NCBI GenBank assembly: GCA_002366595.1
Contig: DFBK01000103.1
Coordinates: 39,089-52,746 of the forward strand
DNA length: 13,658 nt
Direction of reading: 5' to 3'
From: Anaerolineales bacterium UBA3082
GTDB taxonomy: Bacteria; Chloroflexota; Anaerolineae; UBA7937
In this document: positions 1 through 7,986 of the stretch, piece by piece
Position numbering within the stretch: the first letter of the stretch is position 1
Layout of the letters: each line of letters begins with the position of its first letter
Notes under the pieces: generated by a model
What the model saw: the letters and a program-made list of their open reading frames with translations, nothing else
Told to the model about the DNA's origin: nothing
Databases searched by the model: none
Made by a program: the position numbers and the translations under genes

Positions 1-1005
1 ACCGCCTATACTTTGGTTTTGGTGCGAGGCCAGGGGATCGTCATCAACGAGCCTTCCGTGGTGGCCATAGAGACGAAGACCAAGAAGATCTTGGCCATCG
101 GCCAGGAAGCGAAAGAGATGGTGGGGCGGACCCCAGCCAACATCGTGGCTATCCGGCCCCTGAGGGATGGTGTCATCTCCGATTTCGACATCACCGAGCG
201 AATGCTCCACTACTTCATTCAGAAGGTACACGAGAAGGTATTCCTTCCCATCCCCCGACCCCGCGTGGTGGTCGGTATCCCCAGCGGGGTCACCGAGGTG
301 GAGAAGCGAGCGGTACACGATGCCTGTATCAGCGCTGGCGCCCGAGAGGCGTATCTCATCGAGCAGCCGATGGCGGCCGCCATCGGAGCGGGGCTGCCCG
401 CGAATGATGCAGTGGGGAGCATGGTCATCGATATCGGTGGTGGCACCTCGGAGATGGCGGTCATATCTCTGGGCGGCATCGTGGTTTCCACCTCCATCCG
501 CGTCGCCGGGGACGAGATGGACGAGGGGATAGTCCAATACGCTCGTCAGAAATATAACCTCCTCATCGGAGAGAGGACGGCAGAGAGGGTGAAGATGGCT
601 ATAGGCTCCGCTTATCCCCTCCCAGAGGAGCAGACTATGCTCCTTCGGGGCCGCAACCTCATCTCTGGCTTGCCGGAGGCGGTGGAGATCTCCAGCATAG
701 AGATCCGAGAGGCTCTTTCTCCCGCTCTGGAGGCGATCATCGACGCCATGAAGACGACCCTCGATCAAACCCCTCCGGAGTTGGTGGCCGATCTCATTGA
801 GCAGGGGATCGCCCTAGCCGGGGGAGGGGCCCTTCTGAAAGGGATGGCGGAGCGGCTCGCCGAAGAGGCGAAGATGCGGGTCTATGTGGCTAAGGATCCT
901 ATGACCTGTGTGGCGCGTGGCGCCGGTAAGGTACTGGAGGAGTTGGATACCCTTCGCCATGTTCTGACGAGCACTCAAAGGAGCGCTAGGCCCCGGCGAG
1001 GTTGA
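1..1005 (+). CDS. mreB: Rod-shape determining protein MreB, 5' end missing
   Basis: This is the bacterial actin homologue that polymerises on the inner membrane face and positions the wall-elongation machinery. The frame is open from base 1. The first residues (TAYTLVLVRGQGIV, then NEPSVVAI) match the MreB N-terminus just inside the first phosphate-binding loop (usually DLGTANT...), so the true start lies upstream of the window. A TTG at 13 is not the start. About 334 residues are visible, close to full length. The second phosphate loop DIGGGT begins at visible residue 144 (here DIGGGTSEMAV), and the adenosine-site motif LAGGGALLKGM lies near residue 275. The C-terminus (TSTQRSARPRRG) is a short basic tail. 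It is followed after 13 bases by mreC, the usual mre order. The family call is near certain; only the start is unknown. Confidence 0.96.
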   Translation, partial: TAYTLVLVRGQGIVINEPSVVAIETKTKKILAIGQEAKEMVGRTPANIVAIRPLRDGVISDFDITERMLHYFIQKVHEKVFLPIPRPRVVVGIPSGVTEVEKRAVHDACISAGAREAYLIEQPMAAAIGAGLPANDAVGSMVIDIGGGTSEMAVISLGGIVVSTSIRVAGDEMDEGIVQYARQKYNLLIGERTAERVKMAIGSAYPLPEEQTMLLRGRNLISGLPEAVEISSIEIREALSPALEAIIDAMKTTLDQTPPELVADLIEQGIALAGGGALLKGMAERLAEEAKMRVYVAKDPMTCVARGAGKVLEELDTLRHVLTSTQRSARPRRG

Positions 1006-1018
1006 GAAGGAGCGTCCG

Positions 1019-1825
1019 TTGTCCCAAATGCGAGGCATCCCCGCGGCTCTACTTCTTCTGCTGTTCATCCTGGCTTTTCTAGCCTTGGAGGTCACTCACC
1101 TCCTAGAGCCAGTAGAGAACGTCGTGGCCCAGTTGTTTTTCCCCCTCCAACAGGGCCTCGATTCCTTAGGGGAGAGATTCACGAACGCGGGTCGCTATTT
1201 CCAAGACCTAGAAATGTTAAGGAGGCAAAACGAGGAGTTGCAGAAGTTAGTTGATCAATTAGCCATCGAGAACGTCCGCCTCCGCGAGGCGGAGATCGAG
1301 AACATCACCCTGCGCCAGCAACTGGACTTCAAGGAGGCGAACCCCGACTACCAGTTACTCTCTGCCCAGGTGATCGGCCACGACCCTAGCAACCTGCTGG
1401 AGTACATCACTATCGACCGAGGTAGCGGGGATGGGATAGCCGTAGGGATGCCAGTGGTCACCTCCCAAGGCCTAGTGGGAAGAGTGGTGGAGACCTATCC
1501 TCGCTCCTCCAGAGTACTTCTCATCATCGACGCTTCCAGTTCAGTCAATGCCTTAATCCAGAACTCCAGAGCCACAGGGGTGGTCCAAGGGAAGCCGGGT
1601 GGAGGAATGGTCATGCGGTACATCCAACAAGGAGAGGAAGTGAAGACAGGCGATCTAGTCCTCACTTCCGGATTGGGGGGCAACTTTCCCCGCCGGCTGG
1701 TTATCGGTCAGGTGACCGCCGTCCGACAGAAAGATATCGAACTCTTCCAAGAGGCGGAGGTAGAGCCCACGGTGGAGTTCGACCACTTGGAGATGGTGAT
1801 GATCATCACCGATTTCGAACAATGA
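1019..1825 (+). CDS. mreC: Rod-shape determining protein MreC
   Basis: MreC is a bitopic membrane protein whose periplasmic/extracellular part binds PBP2 and links it to MreB and MreD. The 268-residue protein has one hydrophobic segment at about residues 7-28 (AALLLLLFILAFLALEV). A coiled coil follows at about 60-105, rich in Glu, Leu and Arg (LRRQNEELQKLVDQL). The beta-rich MreC core starts near residue 118 and includes ITIDRGSGDGIAVGMPV and the GLVGRVVE motif. The start is TTG at 1019: AAGGAG at 1007-1012 sits 6 bases upstream, which favours it over the in-frame ATG at 1028. The last codons overlap mreD by 4 bases (ATGA), so the two are probably translationally coupled. Confidence 0.95.
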   Translation: MSQMRGIPAALLLLLFILAFLALEVTHLLEPVENVVAQLFFPLQQGLDSLGERFTNAGRYFQDLEMLRRQNEELQKLVDQLAIENVRLREAEIENITLRQQLDFKEANPDYQLLSAQVIGHDPSNLLEYITIDRGSGDGIAVGMPVVTSQGLVGRVVETYPRSSRVLLIIDASSSVNALIQNSRATGVVQGKPGGGMVMRYIQQGEEVKTGDLVLTSGLGGNFPRRLVIGQVTAVRQKDIELFQEAEVEPTVEFDHLEMVMIITDFEQ

Positions 1826-2322
1826 ACCCTTATGCCGCGGTTCTGCTTTTGACCAGCGCTGCTCTCCTTCAATCTTCCCTTCTTCCCCACCTCTCCCGGG
1901 GCGGCCTAAAGCCCGATCTAGTGGTGATTCTAGTGATCTCTTGGGGCCTGCTCCGTGGGGTTAGGGAAGGGCTCCTCTGGGCATTCATAGGTGGGGTGGC
2001 TCTAGATCTCCTCTCCGCCACCCCCCTAGGGCTCTCGGCTCTAATTCTTACTCCCTTGACCCTTCTAACCGGCCTGGGGCAAAAGAGCATATACCGCACC
2101 AATATCCTCTTTCCCTTGGTCATCATATTCCTAGCCACGTTGGGGTACAACCTGGCCCTGCTTCTAGCCTGGCAATTCCTAGGGCGCCCAGCCCTGTGGG
2201 GGGAGAGCTTCCTGGAGGCACTGCTTCCTACCGGTTTTCTCAACACATTAGTTATGCTTCCCCTTTACCCCCTTCTTTCCTGGCTCCATCGCCGGATCGG
2301 TCCAGAGCGAATGGAGTGGTAA
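1822..2322 (+). CDS. mreD: Rod-shape determining protein MreD
   Basis: MreD is a small polytopic membrane protein of the elongasome. The 166-residue product is almost entirely hydrophobic, with about five or six membrane segments (for example residues 4-20, 28-48, 52-72, 88-110 and 130-150). It starts with the typical MNPYAAVLLLTSAALLQSSL and carries the family-like stretch LKPDLVVILVISWGLLRG, followed by GLLWAFIGGVALDLLSATPLG. Length and composition fit the family. Sequence conservation in MreD is low, so the call also rests on its place directly after mreC. Its ATG overlaps the mreC stop. It ends the first transcriptional block: a new promoter begins 19 bases after its stop. Confidence 0.9.
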   Translation: MNPYAAVLLLTSAALLQSSLLPHLSRGGLKPDLVVILVISWGLLRGVREGLLWAFIGGVALDLLSATPLGLSALILTPLTLLTGLGQKSIYRTNILFPLVIIFLATLGYNLALLLAWQFLGRPALWGESFLEALLPTGFLNTLVMLPLYPLLSWLHRRIGPERMEW

Positions 2323-2341
2323 GAGGCCAAGCCTCGGTCCC

Positions 2342-2370
2342 TTGTCAAGAACCGCCCCCTTCGCTATAAT
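2342..2370 (+). promoter_or_regulatory. Sigma-70/A-type promoter for the PBP2-rodA operon
   Basis: The -35 box is TTGTCA at 2342-2347 (5 of 6 consensus). A 17-base spacer separates it from a perfect TATAAT at 2365-2370. Transcription would start near 2377, giving a leader of about 31 bases before the ATG at 2408. A GGAGG at 2377-2381 would then lie at the very 5' end of the message and is too far from the start codon to be its ribosome site. The promoter would let PBP2, rodA and the genes behind them be expressed apart from mreBCD. Confidence 0.75.
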
Positions 2371-2407
2371 CAAATTGGAGGCTCGCTCCCTAACTTGGCC
2401 ATAAGAT

Positions 2408-4372
2408 ATGGCCCCCATGGTTTTGACACCGGGAAAGGTGATGGAAAAGAGAAAGCCCGACGCTAAGATCACGGTCTTCCGGGTTATCATCCTCTTGCTT
2501 TTCTCCCTCCTCGCCCTCCAAACCTGGCGGCTCCAGATCGCGCAAGGGGAGGAGAGCCGAGAGAGAGCCAACCGCAATAGATTCCGACTGGTCTCCATCC
2601 CACCGCCCCGGGGAGTGATCTACGACCGTCAAGGAAGACTCTTAGTTAGAAATGTCCCCAGTTTCACTATCTCTGTGGTACCAGCCGATCTTCCCCCAGA
2701 TAGAGAAGAGGAGGTGATCCAACGCTTAGCCTCTCTTCTGGAGATGCCTGTCGAAAGCCGGCTGGATAACGTACCCTCATCTCTGTCCCAAAGCCCTCAT
2801 CTCTTAGGGTTAGAGCGGTGGTTTGGGGCCGGCATAAGGGATCTGATCGAAGAGGGAAGAAAGACCCCCTTCGTCCCCGTTATCTTGGCCCATGATGTAC
2901 CTCGGGAGGTGGCTTTCCTCATCGAGGAGGCGCACCTTGATCTCCCCGGGGTAGTGGTACAAATAGAGGCTCAGCGCGAATATATCGGCGGCTCTTTACT
3001 CTCCCATATCATCGGCTATGTGGGGCCCATCCCTGAGGAAGAAGCGGAGAGTTACTCCGACTACGAACCCAACGACCTGGTAGGGCTGACAGGGGTAGAG
3101 TTGACCTTCGAGGAGGAGTTGAGAGGGAAGAAAGGCCGTAAGCATGTGGAGGTCGATGTGGCCGGAAGGGAGGTGCGGACTGTGGGGACGGCTACGGATC
3201 CCCAGCCAGGCTCCAACCTCATTTTGACCATCGACCTCGACCTTCAAAAGGAGGCTACCGAGGCACTCCAGGAAGGGATGACCGCGGCGGGCTCGCAGTC
3301 AGGAGTGGTGGTAGCCATGGATCCCCAAACGGGCGAGATCTTGGCTTTGGTCTCCCTCCCCTCATACGATAACAACCTCTTCATCGGCGGCATATCCCCT
3401 GAAGATTACCAAGCCTTGAAAGAGGACCCTCATCGGCCTCTGGTCGATCACGCTTTGATGGGGCAATACCCCCCGGGCTCCACCTTCAAGATCATTGGGG
3501 CCGCCGCGGGGTTAGAGGAGGAGGTCATCAACCGCTATACCTTAATCAACGATCCTGGGGTGATATGGCTCCCTAACAAGTATGCTCCCGATGATCCCAC
3601 TTTGGCCCAGCCTTTCCGTTGTTGGCTGGAGACGGGGCATGGACCTTTGAACGTGGTGCAGGCTATCGCCTACTCCTGCGACGTCTTCTTTTATAAGTTG
3701 TCTGGCGGTTATCAGGATTTCGCGGGCCTGGGTCTGCCCACCCTGGCTTACTATGCGCGCCTTTTTGGGCTGGGATCGCCCACCGGCATCCACCTTCCAG
3801 GGGAAAGCGAAGGGTTGATCCCCAGCGAAGATTGGAAGCGGCTTACCTATGGTGAGGCCTGGGTGACGGGAGATACCTACAACATGGCTATCGGCCAGGG
3901 GTATATCTTAACCACTCCCCTCCAGATGCTCAACGCTACCGCAGCCGTGGCCAACGGCGGTACCCTCTATCGGCCGCAGGTCGTCCGTGAGGTGAGAGAC
4001 GCCGAAGGTAACATCGTTCGTCCCTTCCGCAAGGAGGTGATCCGCCAACTCCCCCTCGCCCCGGAGAACTTAGCCCTAGTGCGAGAGGGCATGCGGGCCG
4101 CTGTAGCCCGGGGCACCGGTTGGAGGGCTAATCTGCCCGGGGTTGCGGTGGCCGGCAAGACGGGGAGCGCCGAGTATCCAGGTCCCCGCGATAGGGAGGG
4201 GAAACTGCCCACCCACGCTTGGTTTCTGGCCTACGCGCCGGCGGAGAATCCGGAGATCGCCCTGGTGGTCTTCATCGAGGGGGGTGGTGAGGGCTCGGTG
4301 ACCGCAGCCCCTGTGGCCGCCCGGATCCTGGCTGACTACTTTGATCTGCCATTAGTGCCTTCGGCACCCTGA
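2408..4372 (+). CDS. mrdA: Penicillin-binding protein 2 (elongasome transpeptidase)
   Basis: This is a class B penicillin-binding protein, the D,D-transpeptidase that cross-links peptidoglycan during elongation together with RodA. The 654-residue product has one N-terminal membrane anchor at about residues 20-42 (ITVFRVIILLLFSLLALQ). The PBP dimerisation domain begins at PPPRGVIYDRQGRLL. The transpeptidase domain carries all three active-site motifs: S358-T-F-K361 with nucleophile Ser358, S423-C-D425 (SxD in place of the commoner SxN), and K584-T-G586. The start is uncertain. ATG 2408 has no clear Shine-Dalgarno sequence. ATG 2441 (643 residues, MEKRKPDAK) follows GGGAAAGGTG, but at very short spacing. 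Both leave the anchor intact. rodA follows after 30 bases. The pairing with RodA and mre genes makes the elongation role (PBP2, not FtsI) very likely. Confidence 0.95.
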   Translation: MAPMVLTPGKVMEKRKPDAKITVFRVIILLLFSLLALQTWRLQIAQGEESRERANRNRFRLVSIPPPRGVIYDRQGRLLVRNVPSFTISVVPADLPPDREEEVIQRLASLLEMPVESRLDNVPSSLSQSPHLLGLERWFGAGIRDLIEEGRKTPFVPVILAHDVPREVAFLIEEAHLDLPGVVVQIEAQREYIGGSLLSHIIGYVGPIPEEEAESYSDYEPNDLVGLTGVELTFEEELRGKKGRKHVEVDVAGREVRTVGTATDPQPGSNLILTIDLDLQKEATEALQEGMTAAGSQSGVVVAMDPQTGEILALVSLPSYDNNLFIGGISPEDYQALKEDPHRPLVDHALMGQYPPGSTFKIIGAAAGLEEEVINRYTLINDPGVIWLPNKYAPDDPTLAQPFRCWLETGHGPLNVVQAIAYSCDVFFYKLSGGYQDFAGLGLPTLAYYARLFGLGSPTGIHLPGESEGLIPSEDWKRLTYGEAWVTGDTYNMAIGQGYILTTPLQMLNATAAVANGGTLYRPQVVREVRDAEGNIVRPFRKEVIRQLPLAPENLALVREGMRAAVARGTGWRANLPGVAVAGKTGSAEYPGPRDREGKLPTHAWFLAYAPAENPEIALVVFIEGGGEGSVTAAPVAARILADYFDLPLVPSAP

Positions 4373-4402
4373 GGAAATGAAAATAGACTAGGGTCGGGGA
4401 TA

Positions 4403-5506
4403 ATGAAGAGAGTCACCCAACATTTTGACCTGCTGCTCCTGGGAGCCACTGTACTCCTAGTGCTCTACGGCATCATCATGATCTACAGCGCTACCTACCT
4501 CTCCGGGGAAGGCGGCCAGAGCCTTTGGGATACCTTTTTCGCCAGACAGATCATCTACGCTCTGGCAGGGTTGGGCCTGATGTTTCTGGCCACTATCATT
4601 GATTATCGATACCTGGAGAATCTATACCGCCCCCTCTACATCTTGACCATCCTTTCACTGCTCCTCATCCGAGTAATAGGCCGTACATCCTTTGGCGCAC
4701 AGCGGTGGTTAGGCTTCGGACGCTTCCAACCCTCTGAGTTGGCAAAACTTTTCATCATCATTATTTTGGCCAAATACCTATCTGACCGCGGCCCGAGCAT
4801 AAAGCGATTTCCCCAACTCCTCATTTCTCTCATCTATGTAGCCATCCCTATGGTTCTCATCTATCTCCAGCCTGATTTAGGAACAGCCTTGATCTTGGGC
4901 ATCATCTGGGTGGTTATGGTCCTGATGGCCGGGGCCCGCTTGCGACACCTCGCTATCCTGGCCCTCCTCGGCGTCCTGGGCACGCCGCTCATCTGGCTTT
5001 CCCTCGAAGATTATATGCGTGAGCGGATCATCATCTTCTTCAACCCCCAGCACGATCCGTTGGGGAGGGGGTACAACATCAATCAGGCCCGCATCGCCGT
5101 GGGGTCAGGAGGGTGGTGGGGACAAGGGTTCGGCAGCGGCTCCCAGAACCAGTTGCATTTCCTCCGTGTCCGCCCTACCGACTACATCTTCTCCGTCCTG
5201 GGAGAGGAACTGGGCTTTGTGGGCGTTCTGATCCTCCTCCTTCTTTTGGGCATCGTCCTTTTCCGGATCCTCCGGGCCGCGGATCTGGCTGGTGACGATT
5301 TCGGGAAATTGATCGCCTGCGGCGTGGCGACCGTGATCGCCTTCCAAGCCTTCGTCAACATAGGGATGAACATAGGGCTCATCCCCGCCGCCGGTACATC
5401 TCTCCCTTTCATGAGTTATGGAGGCAGCGGGCTCATAACCCTCCTCCTGGCGGAAGGGCTGGTGCAAAGTATCCTCGTACGCCATCGAAAACTGGAGTTT
5501 CAGTGA
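4403..5506 (+). CDS. rodA: Peptidoglycan glycosyltransferase RodA (SEDS family)
   Basis: RodA is the SEDS-family membrane polymerase that extends glycan strands from lipid II, partnered with PBP2. The 367-residue protein is polytopic, about ten membrane segments. Family motifs appear in order: RWLGFGRFQPSELAKL, LQPDLGTALIL, the RGYNINQARIAVGSGGWWGQG loop region, RPTDYIFSVLGEELGF, and GTSLPFMSYGGSGL near the C-terminus. Asp260 in TDYIF matches the invariant SEDS acidic residue thought to be catalytic (Asp262 in E. coli RodA). The ATG at 4403 is preceded by a weak GGGGA at 4396-4400. The stop overlaps the next gene's GTG start. RodA rather than FtsW or SpoVE is inferred from its PBP2 and mre neighbours. 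Confidence 0.95.
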   Translation: MKRVTQHFDLLLLGATVLLVLYGIIMIYSATYLSGEGGQSLWDTFFARQIIYALAGLGLMFLATIIDYRYLENLYRPLYILTILSLLLIRVIGRTSFGAQRWLGFGRFQPSELAKLFIIIILAKYLSDRGPSIKRFPQLLISLIYVAIPMVLIYLQPDLGTALILGIIWVVMVLMAGARLRHLAILALLGVLGTPLIWLSLEDYMRERIIIFFNPQHDPLGRGYNINQARIAVGSGGWWGQGFGSGSQNQLHFLRVRPTDYIFSVLGEELGFVGVLILLLLLGIVLFRILRAADLAGDDFGKLIACGVATVIAFQAFVNIGMNIGLIPAAGTSLPFMSYGGSGLITLLLAEGLVQSILVRHRKLEFQ

Positions 5507-6516
5507 AAAGTAGGGTAGCCCTCATCAAGGGCCCAGATAGATACCGAAACATAGCCCAAGCCCTGGAGTGTATCGAAGAGGAGATCAAGTTGCCTCCAGA
5601 TGGGCTGCTCATCAAGCCCAACTTCGTCTCCACCACCAATCAACTGGCGGCCACTCATGTGGAAGCGGTACGAGCCCTTCTCGACTTTCTGGGATCCCGC
5701 TATGGTGGCTCTATCACCATCGGCGAGGGGGCCGGCCTCACCGACACCTTGGAGGGGTTTCGCGTTTTTGGCTATGAGCCGCTGATCGAAAAGTACGGTG
5801 TACGGCTGATGGATCTCAATAGAGATCGGTGGGTGAAGGTAGAGGTATATGACCGGAATCTGGCTCCCCTAGAGTTGCGCTTGGCTAAGACCGCCTGGGA
5901 GAGCCCCTACCGCATCTCCATCGGCCCGCCTAAGACCCACGACACGGTGATCATCACCCTTTCCCTGAAGAATATGATCATGGGAAGCCTCATCCGTGAT
6001 CAAAGAGGGAGAAATAGCACGCTTTTCAATACCTTATCCAGAGTTACCCCTTCTTGGGTGAAACGTGCACCGTTTCTAGAGGGACTCAAGCGAGATGTCT
6101 CCACGACGGTTCTCAGGAGTGACAAGTCCGCCATGCACCAGGAGTATCCGGCTATCAACCTCAACCTCTATACCTTGGCTAAATATATAGCCCCTCAACT
6201 GAGCATCATCGATGGCTTTCTGGGGATGGAAGGGCCAGGCCCCGGCGATGGAGAGCCGGTGGAGTTACAGGTGGCCATCGCCAGCACCGACTTTCTGGCC
6301 GCTGACACGGTGGCGGCAAAACTTATGGGCTACGATATAGACGAGATCGGCTACCTCTATTACTGCAAATTGAAGGGTTTAGGGGTAGGCGACTTAGAGA
6401 AGATAGAGATAGTGGGGAACGCACGCCTTGAAGGTTGTATCCGCCCCTTCCGCCCTCACCCTACCTACAATCAGCAACTACGATGGCAAATCCAGAACTT
6501 CGAGAGGTTCCTATGA
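5503..6516 (+). CDS. DUF362 family protein of unknown function
   Basis: This is a 337-residue soluble protein of the DUF362 family. Hallmarks are LLIKPNFVS near residue 35, then TIGEGAG around residue 72, ISIGPPKTHDTVIITLSLKNMIMGSL near residues 145-170, and a C-terminal ADTVAAKLMGYD segment, where many family members read AxDxVAxxLMG. Some relatives carry a C-terminal ferredoxin-like 4Fe-4S domain. This one has no CxxCxxC cluster and ends in RWQIQNFERFL. The GTG start at 5503 overlaps the rodA stop (GTGA) and has GGAG at 5494-5497, five bases upstream. The end overlaps the gltX ATG. Its place between rodA and gltX in a coupled chain shows co-expression, but the reaction it performs is not known. 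Confidence 0.88.
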   Translation: MKSRVALIKGPDRYRNIAQALECIEEEIKLPPDGLLIKPNFVSTTNQLAATHVEAVRALLDFLGSRYGGSITIGEGAGLTDTLEGFRVFGYEPLIEKYGVRLMDLNRDRWVKVEVYDRNLAPLELRLAKTAWESPYRISIGPPKTHDTVIITLSLKNMIMGSLIRDQRGRNSTLFNTLSRVTPSWVKRAPFLEGLKRDVSTTVLRSDKSAMHQEYPAINLNLYTLAKYIAPQLSIIDGFLGMEGPGPGDGEPVELQVAIASTDFLAADTVAAKLMGYDIDEIGYLYYCKLKGLGVGDLEKIEIVGNARLEGCIRPFRPHPTYNQQLRWQIQNFERFL

Positions 6517-7979
6517 GTGAAAGAGTTCGGGTCAGGTTCGCCCCCTCCCCCACGGGGTATTTGCATGTAGGCGGGGCACGTACCGCCCTCTACAACTGGC
6601 TCTTCGCCCACCATCACCAAGGGACCTTCGTCCTGCGGATAGAGGATACCGACCAGGTGCGTTCCACCGAGGAATCGGTGGGGGGCATTTTGGATTCCCT
6701 CCGCTGGCTGGGCCTCGACTGGGATGAGGGGCCGGAAGTAGGAGGCGGCCGAGGGCCCTACTTCCAGATGCAACGGCTCCATTTCTACCGGGCTGCGGCG
6801 GAGCGGCTCTTGGAGGAGAAAAAGATCTACCTTTGCTATTGCACCCCGGAGGAACTGAGGGAGCGACGAAAAGCCGCTCTAGTTAGGGGGAAAACACCGG
6901 GTTATGACCGCCGTTGCCGAGACCTATCCCCCCGAGAAAGGGCCTCCCTAGAAGCCCAGAGCAGAAAACCAGCCCTCCGCTTCGCCATGCCTCTGGAGGG
7001 GGAGACGGTAGTTCATGACCTGGTGCGGAGAGATGTCCATTTCGCCAACCAGCAACTGGACGATCTCATCATCATGCGAGCCGACGGTTTCCCTACCTAC
7101 AACTTCGCCGTGGTGGTCGATGATATCCTGATGCAGATAACCCACGTCATCCGCGCCGATGAGCATCTGGCTAATACCCCCCGCCAGGTACGGATCTATG
7201 AGGCTTTGGGACATACCCCGCCTCAGTTCGCCCATGTCTCGATGATCCTGGGCCCAGATCGCACCAAACTCTCCAAGCGGCATGGAGCCACCTCGGTGAG
7301 TGAATACCGAGATGCGGGCTATCTGCCCGAGGCGATGGTCAACTTCCTGGCCCTTTTGGGTTGGGCCTACGACGATAAGAGGGAACTCTTCAACCGGGAG
7401 GAGTTGATCGAGCATTTTAGCCTGGAGAAGGTGAACCCTGCGCCCTCCGTCTTCAGCGACGAGAAACTGGAGTGGATGAACGGGGTCTATATCCGTCAAC
7501 TGGAGCCCGACGACTTAGCGAAGCGACTCCTGCCTTTCTTAAAGAGGGCCGGGCTGGAGGCCGATATGGAGACCGTCCGCCGCCTGATCCCCCTCATCCA
7601 GGAGCGGATGAAGGTCTTGAGCGACGGTGTAGGGTTGGTAGATTTCTTCTTCAGAGAAGAGATAGCCTACGCCCCCGAACTCCTCATGGGAAAGAAGATG
7701 ACCGCCCAAGAATCGTACACGGCCCTCAAGGTGACGCGGGAGAAGTTGGAGGAACTGCCCCTCTTCGACGAGGAGAGCCTAGAGAAGGCCCTCCGCCGCT
7801 TGGCCGATGACCTATCTTTAACCGCGGGGCAACTCTTCGGTATCCTCCGCATCGCCGTCACGGGGAAGAAGGTAGCCCCTCCCCTCTTCGGTACCCTCGC
7901 TCTCCTGGGGAGAAAGCGGGCGCTTTCGAGGATAGACCTGGCTCTTGAGCATCTGGCAAGGCTCGCTCGGAGCGCGTAG
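6513..7979 (+). CDS. gltX: Glutamyl-tRNA synthetase
   Basis: This class I aminoacyl-tRNA synthetase charges tRNA-Glu with glutamate. It would also mischarge tRNA-Gln if the organism lacks GlnRS and uses GatCAB. The true start is ATG 6513, giving 488 residues. It overlaps the DUF362 stop (ATGA), has GAGAGG at 6502-6507, and begins MSERVRVRFAPSPTGYLHVGG in the canonical way. An in-frame upstream extension to 6435 is not supported. The HIGH signature is HVGG at residues 18-21 and the KMSKS signature is K252-L-S-K-R256. A CxC-x24-C pattern (Cys108, Cys110, Cys135) matches the zinc site of GluRS, but Asp stands where E. coli has the fourth ligand His. The C-terminal helical anticodon-binding region is complete. 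Whether it is discriminating cannot be read from the sequence alone. Confidence 0.96.
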   Translation: MSERVRVRFAPSPTGYLHVGGARTALYNWLFAHHHQGTFVLRIEDTDQVRSTEESVGGILDSLRWLGLDWDEGPEVGGGRGPYFQMQRLHFYRAAAERLLEEKKIYLCYCTPEELRERRKAALVRGKTPGYDRRCRDLSPRERASLEAQSRKPALRFAMPLEGETVVHDLVRRDVHFANQQLDDLIIMRADGFPTYNFAVVVDDILMQITHVIRADEHLANTPRQVRIYEALGHTPPQFAHVSMILGPDRTKLSKRHGATSVSEYRDAGYLPEAMVNFLALLGWAYDDKRELFNREELIEHFSLEKVNPAPSVFSDEKLEWMNGVYIRQLEPDDLAKRLLPFLKRAGLEADMETVRRLIPLIQERMKVLSDGVGLVDFFFREEIAYAPELLMGKKMTAQESYTALKVTREKLEELPLFDEESLEKALRRLADDLSLTAGQLFGILRIAVTGKKVAPPLFGTLALLGRKRALSRIDLALEHLARLARSA

Positions 7980-7986
7980 CCTCATA

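Noticed and set aside
1869..2246. A 125-residue minus-strand frame opposite mreD
   Set aside because: It is an arginine/proline-rich shadow of mreD with no ribosome site or recognisable motif.
2323..2335. GAGGC-CAA-GCCTC hairpin after mreD as a terminator
   Set aside because: The stem is only five pairs and no T tract follows; at most a weak pause site.
6435..6512. An N-terminal extension of GluRS upstream of ATG 6513
   Set aside because: It overlaps the DUF362 C-terminus, is proline-rich, and lies before the canonical GluRS start, which has a good ribosome site.
6948..7499. A 183-residue minus-strand frame opposite gltX
   Set aside because: It lies entirely inside gltX on the other strand and looks like codon-bias shadowing, without family resemblance.
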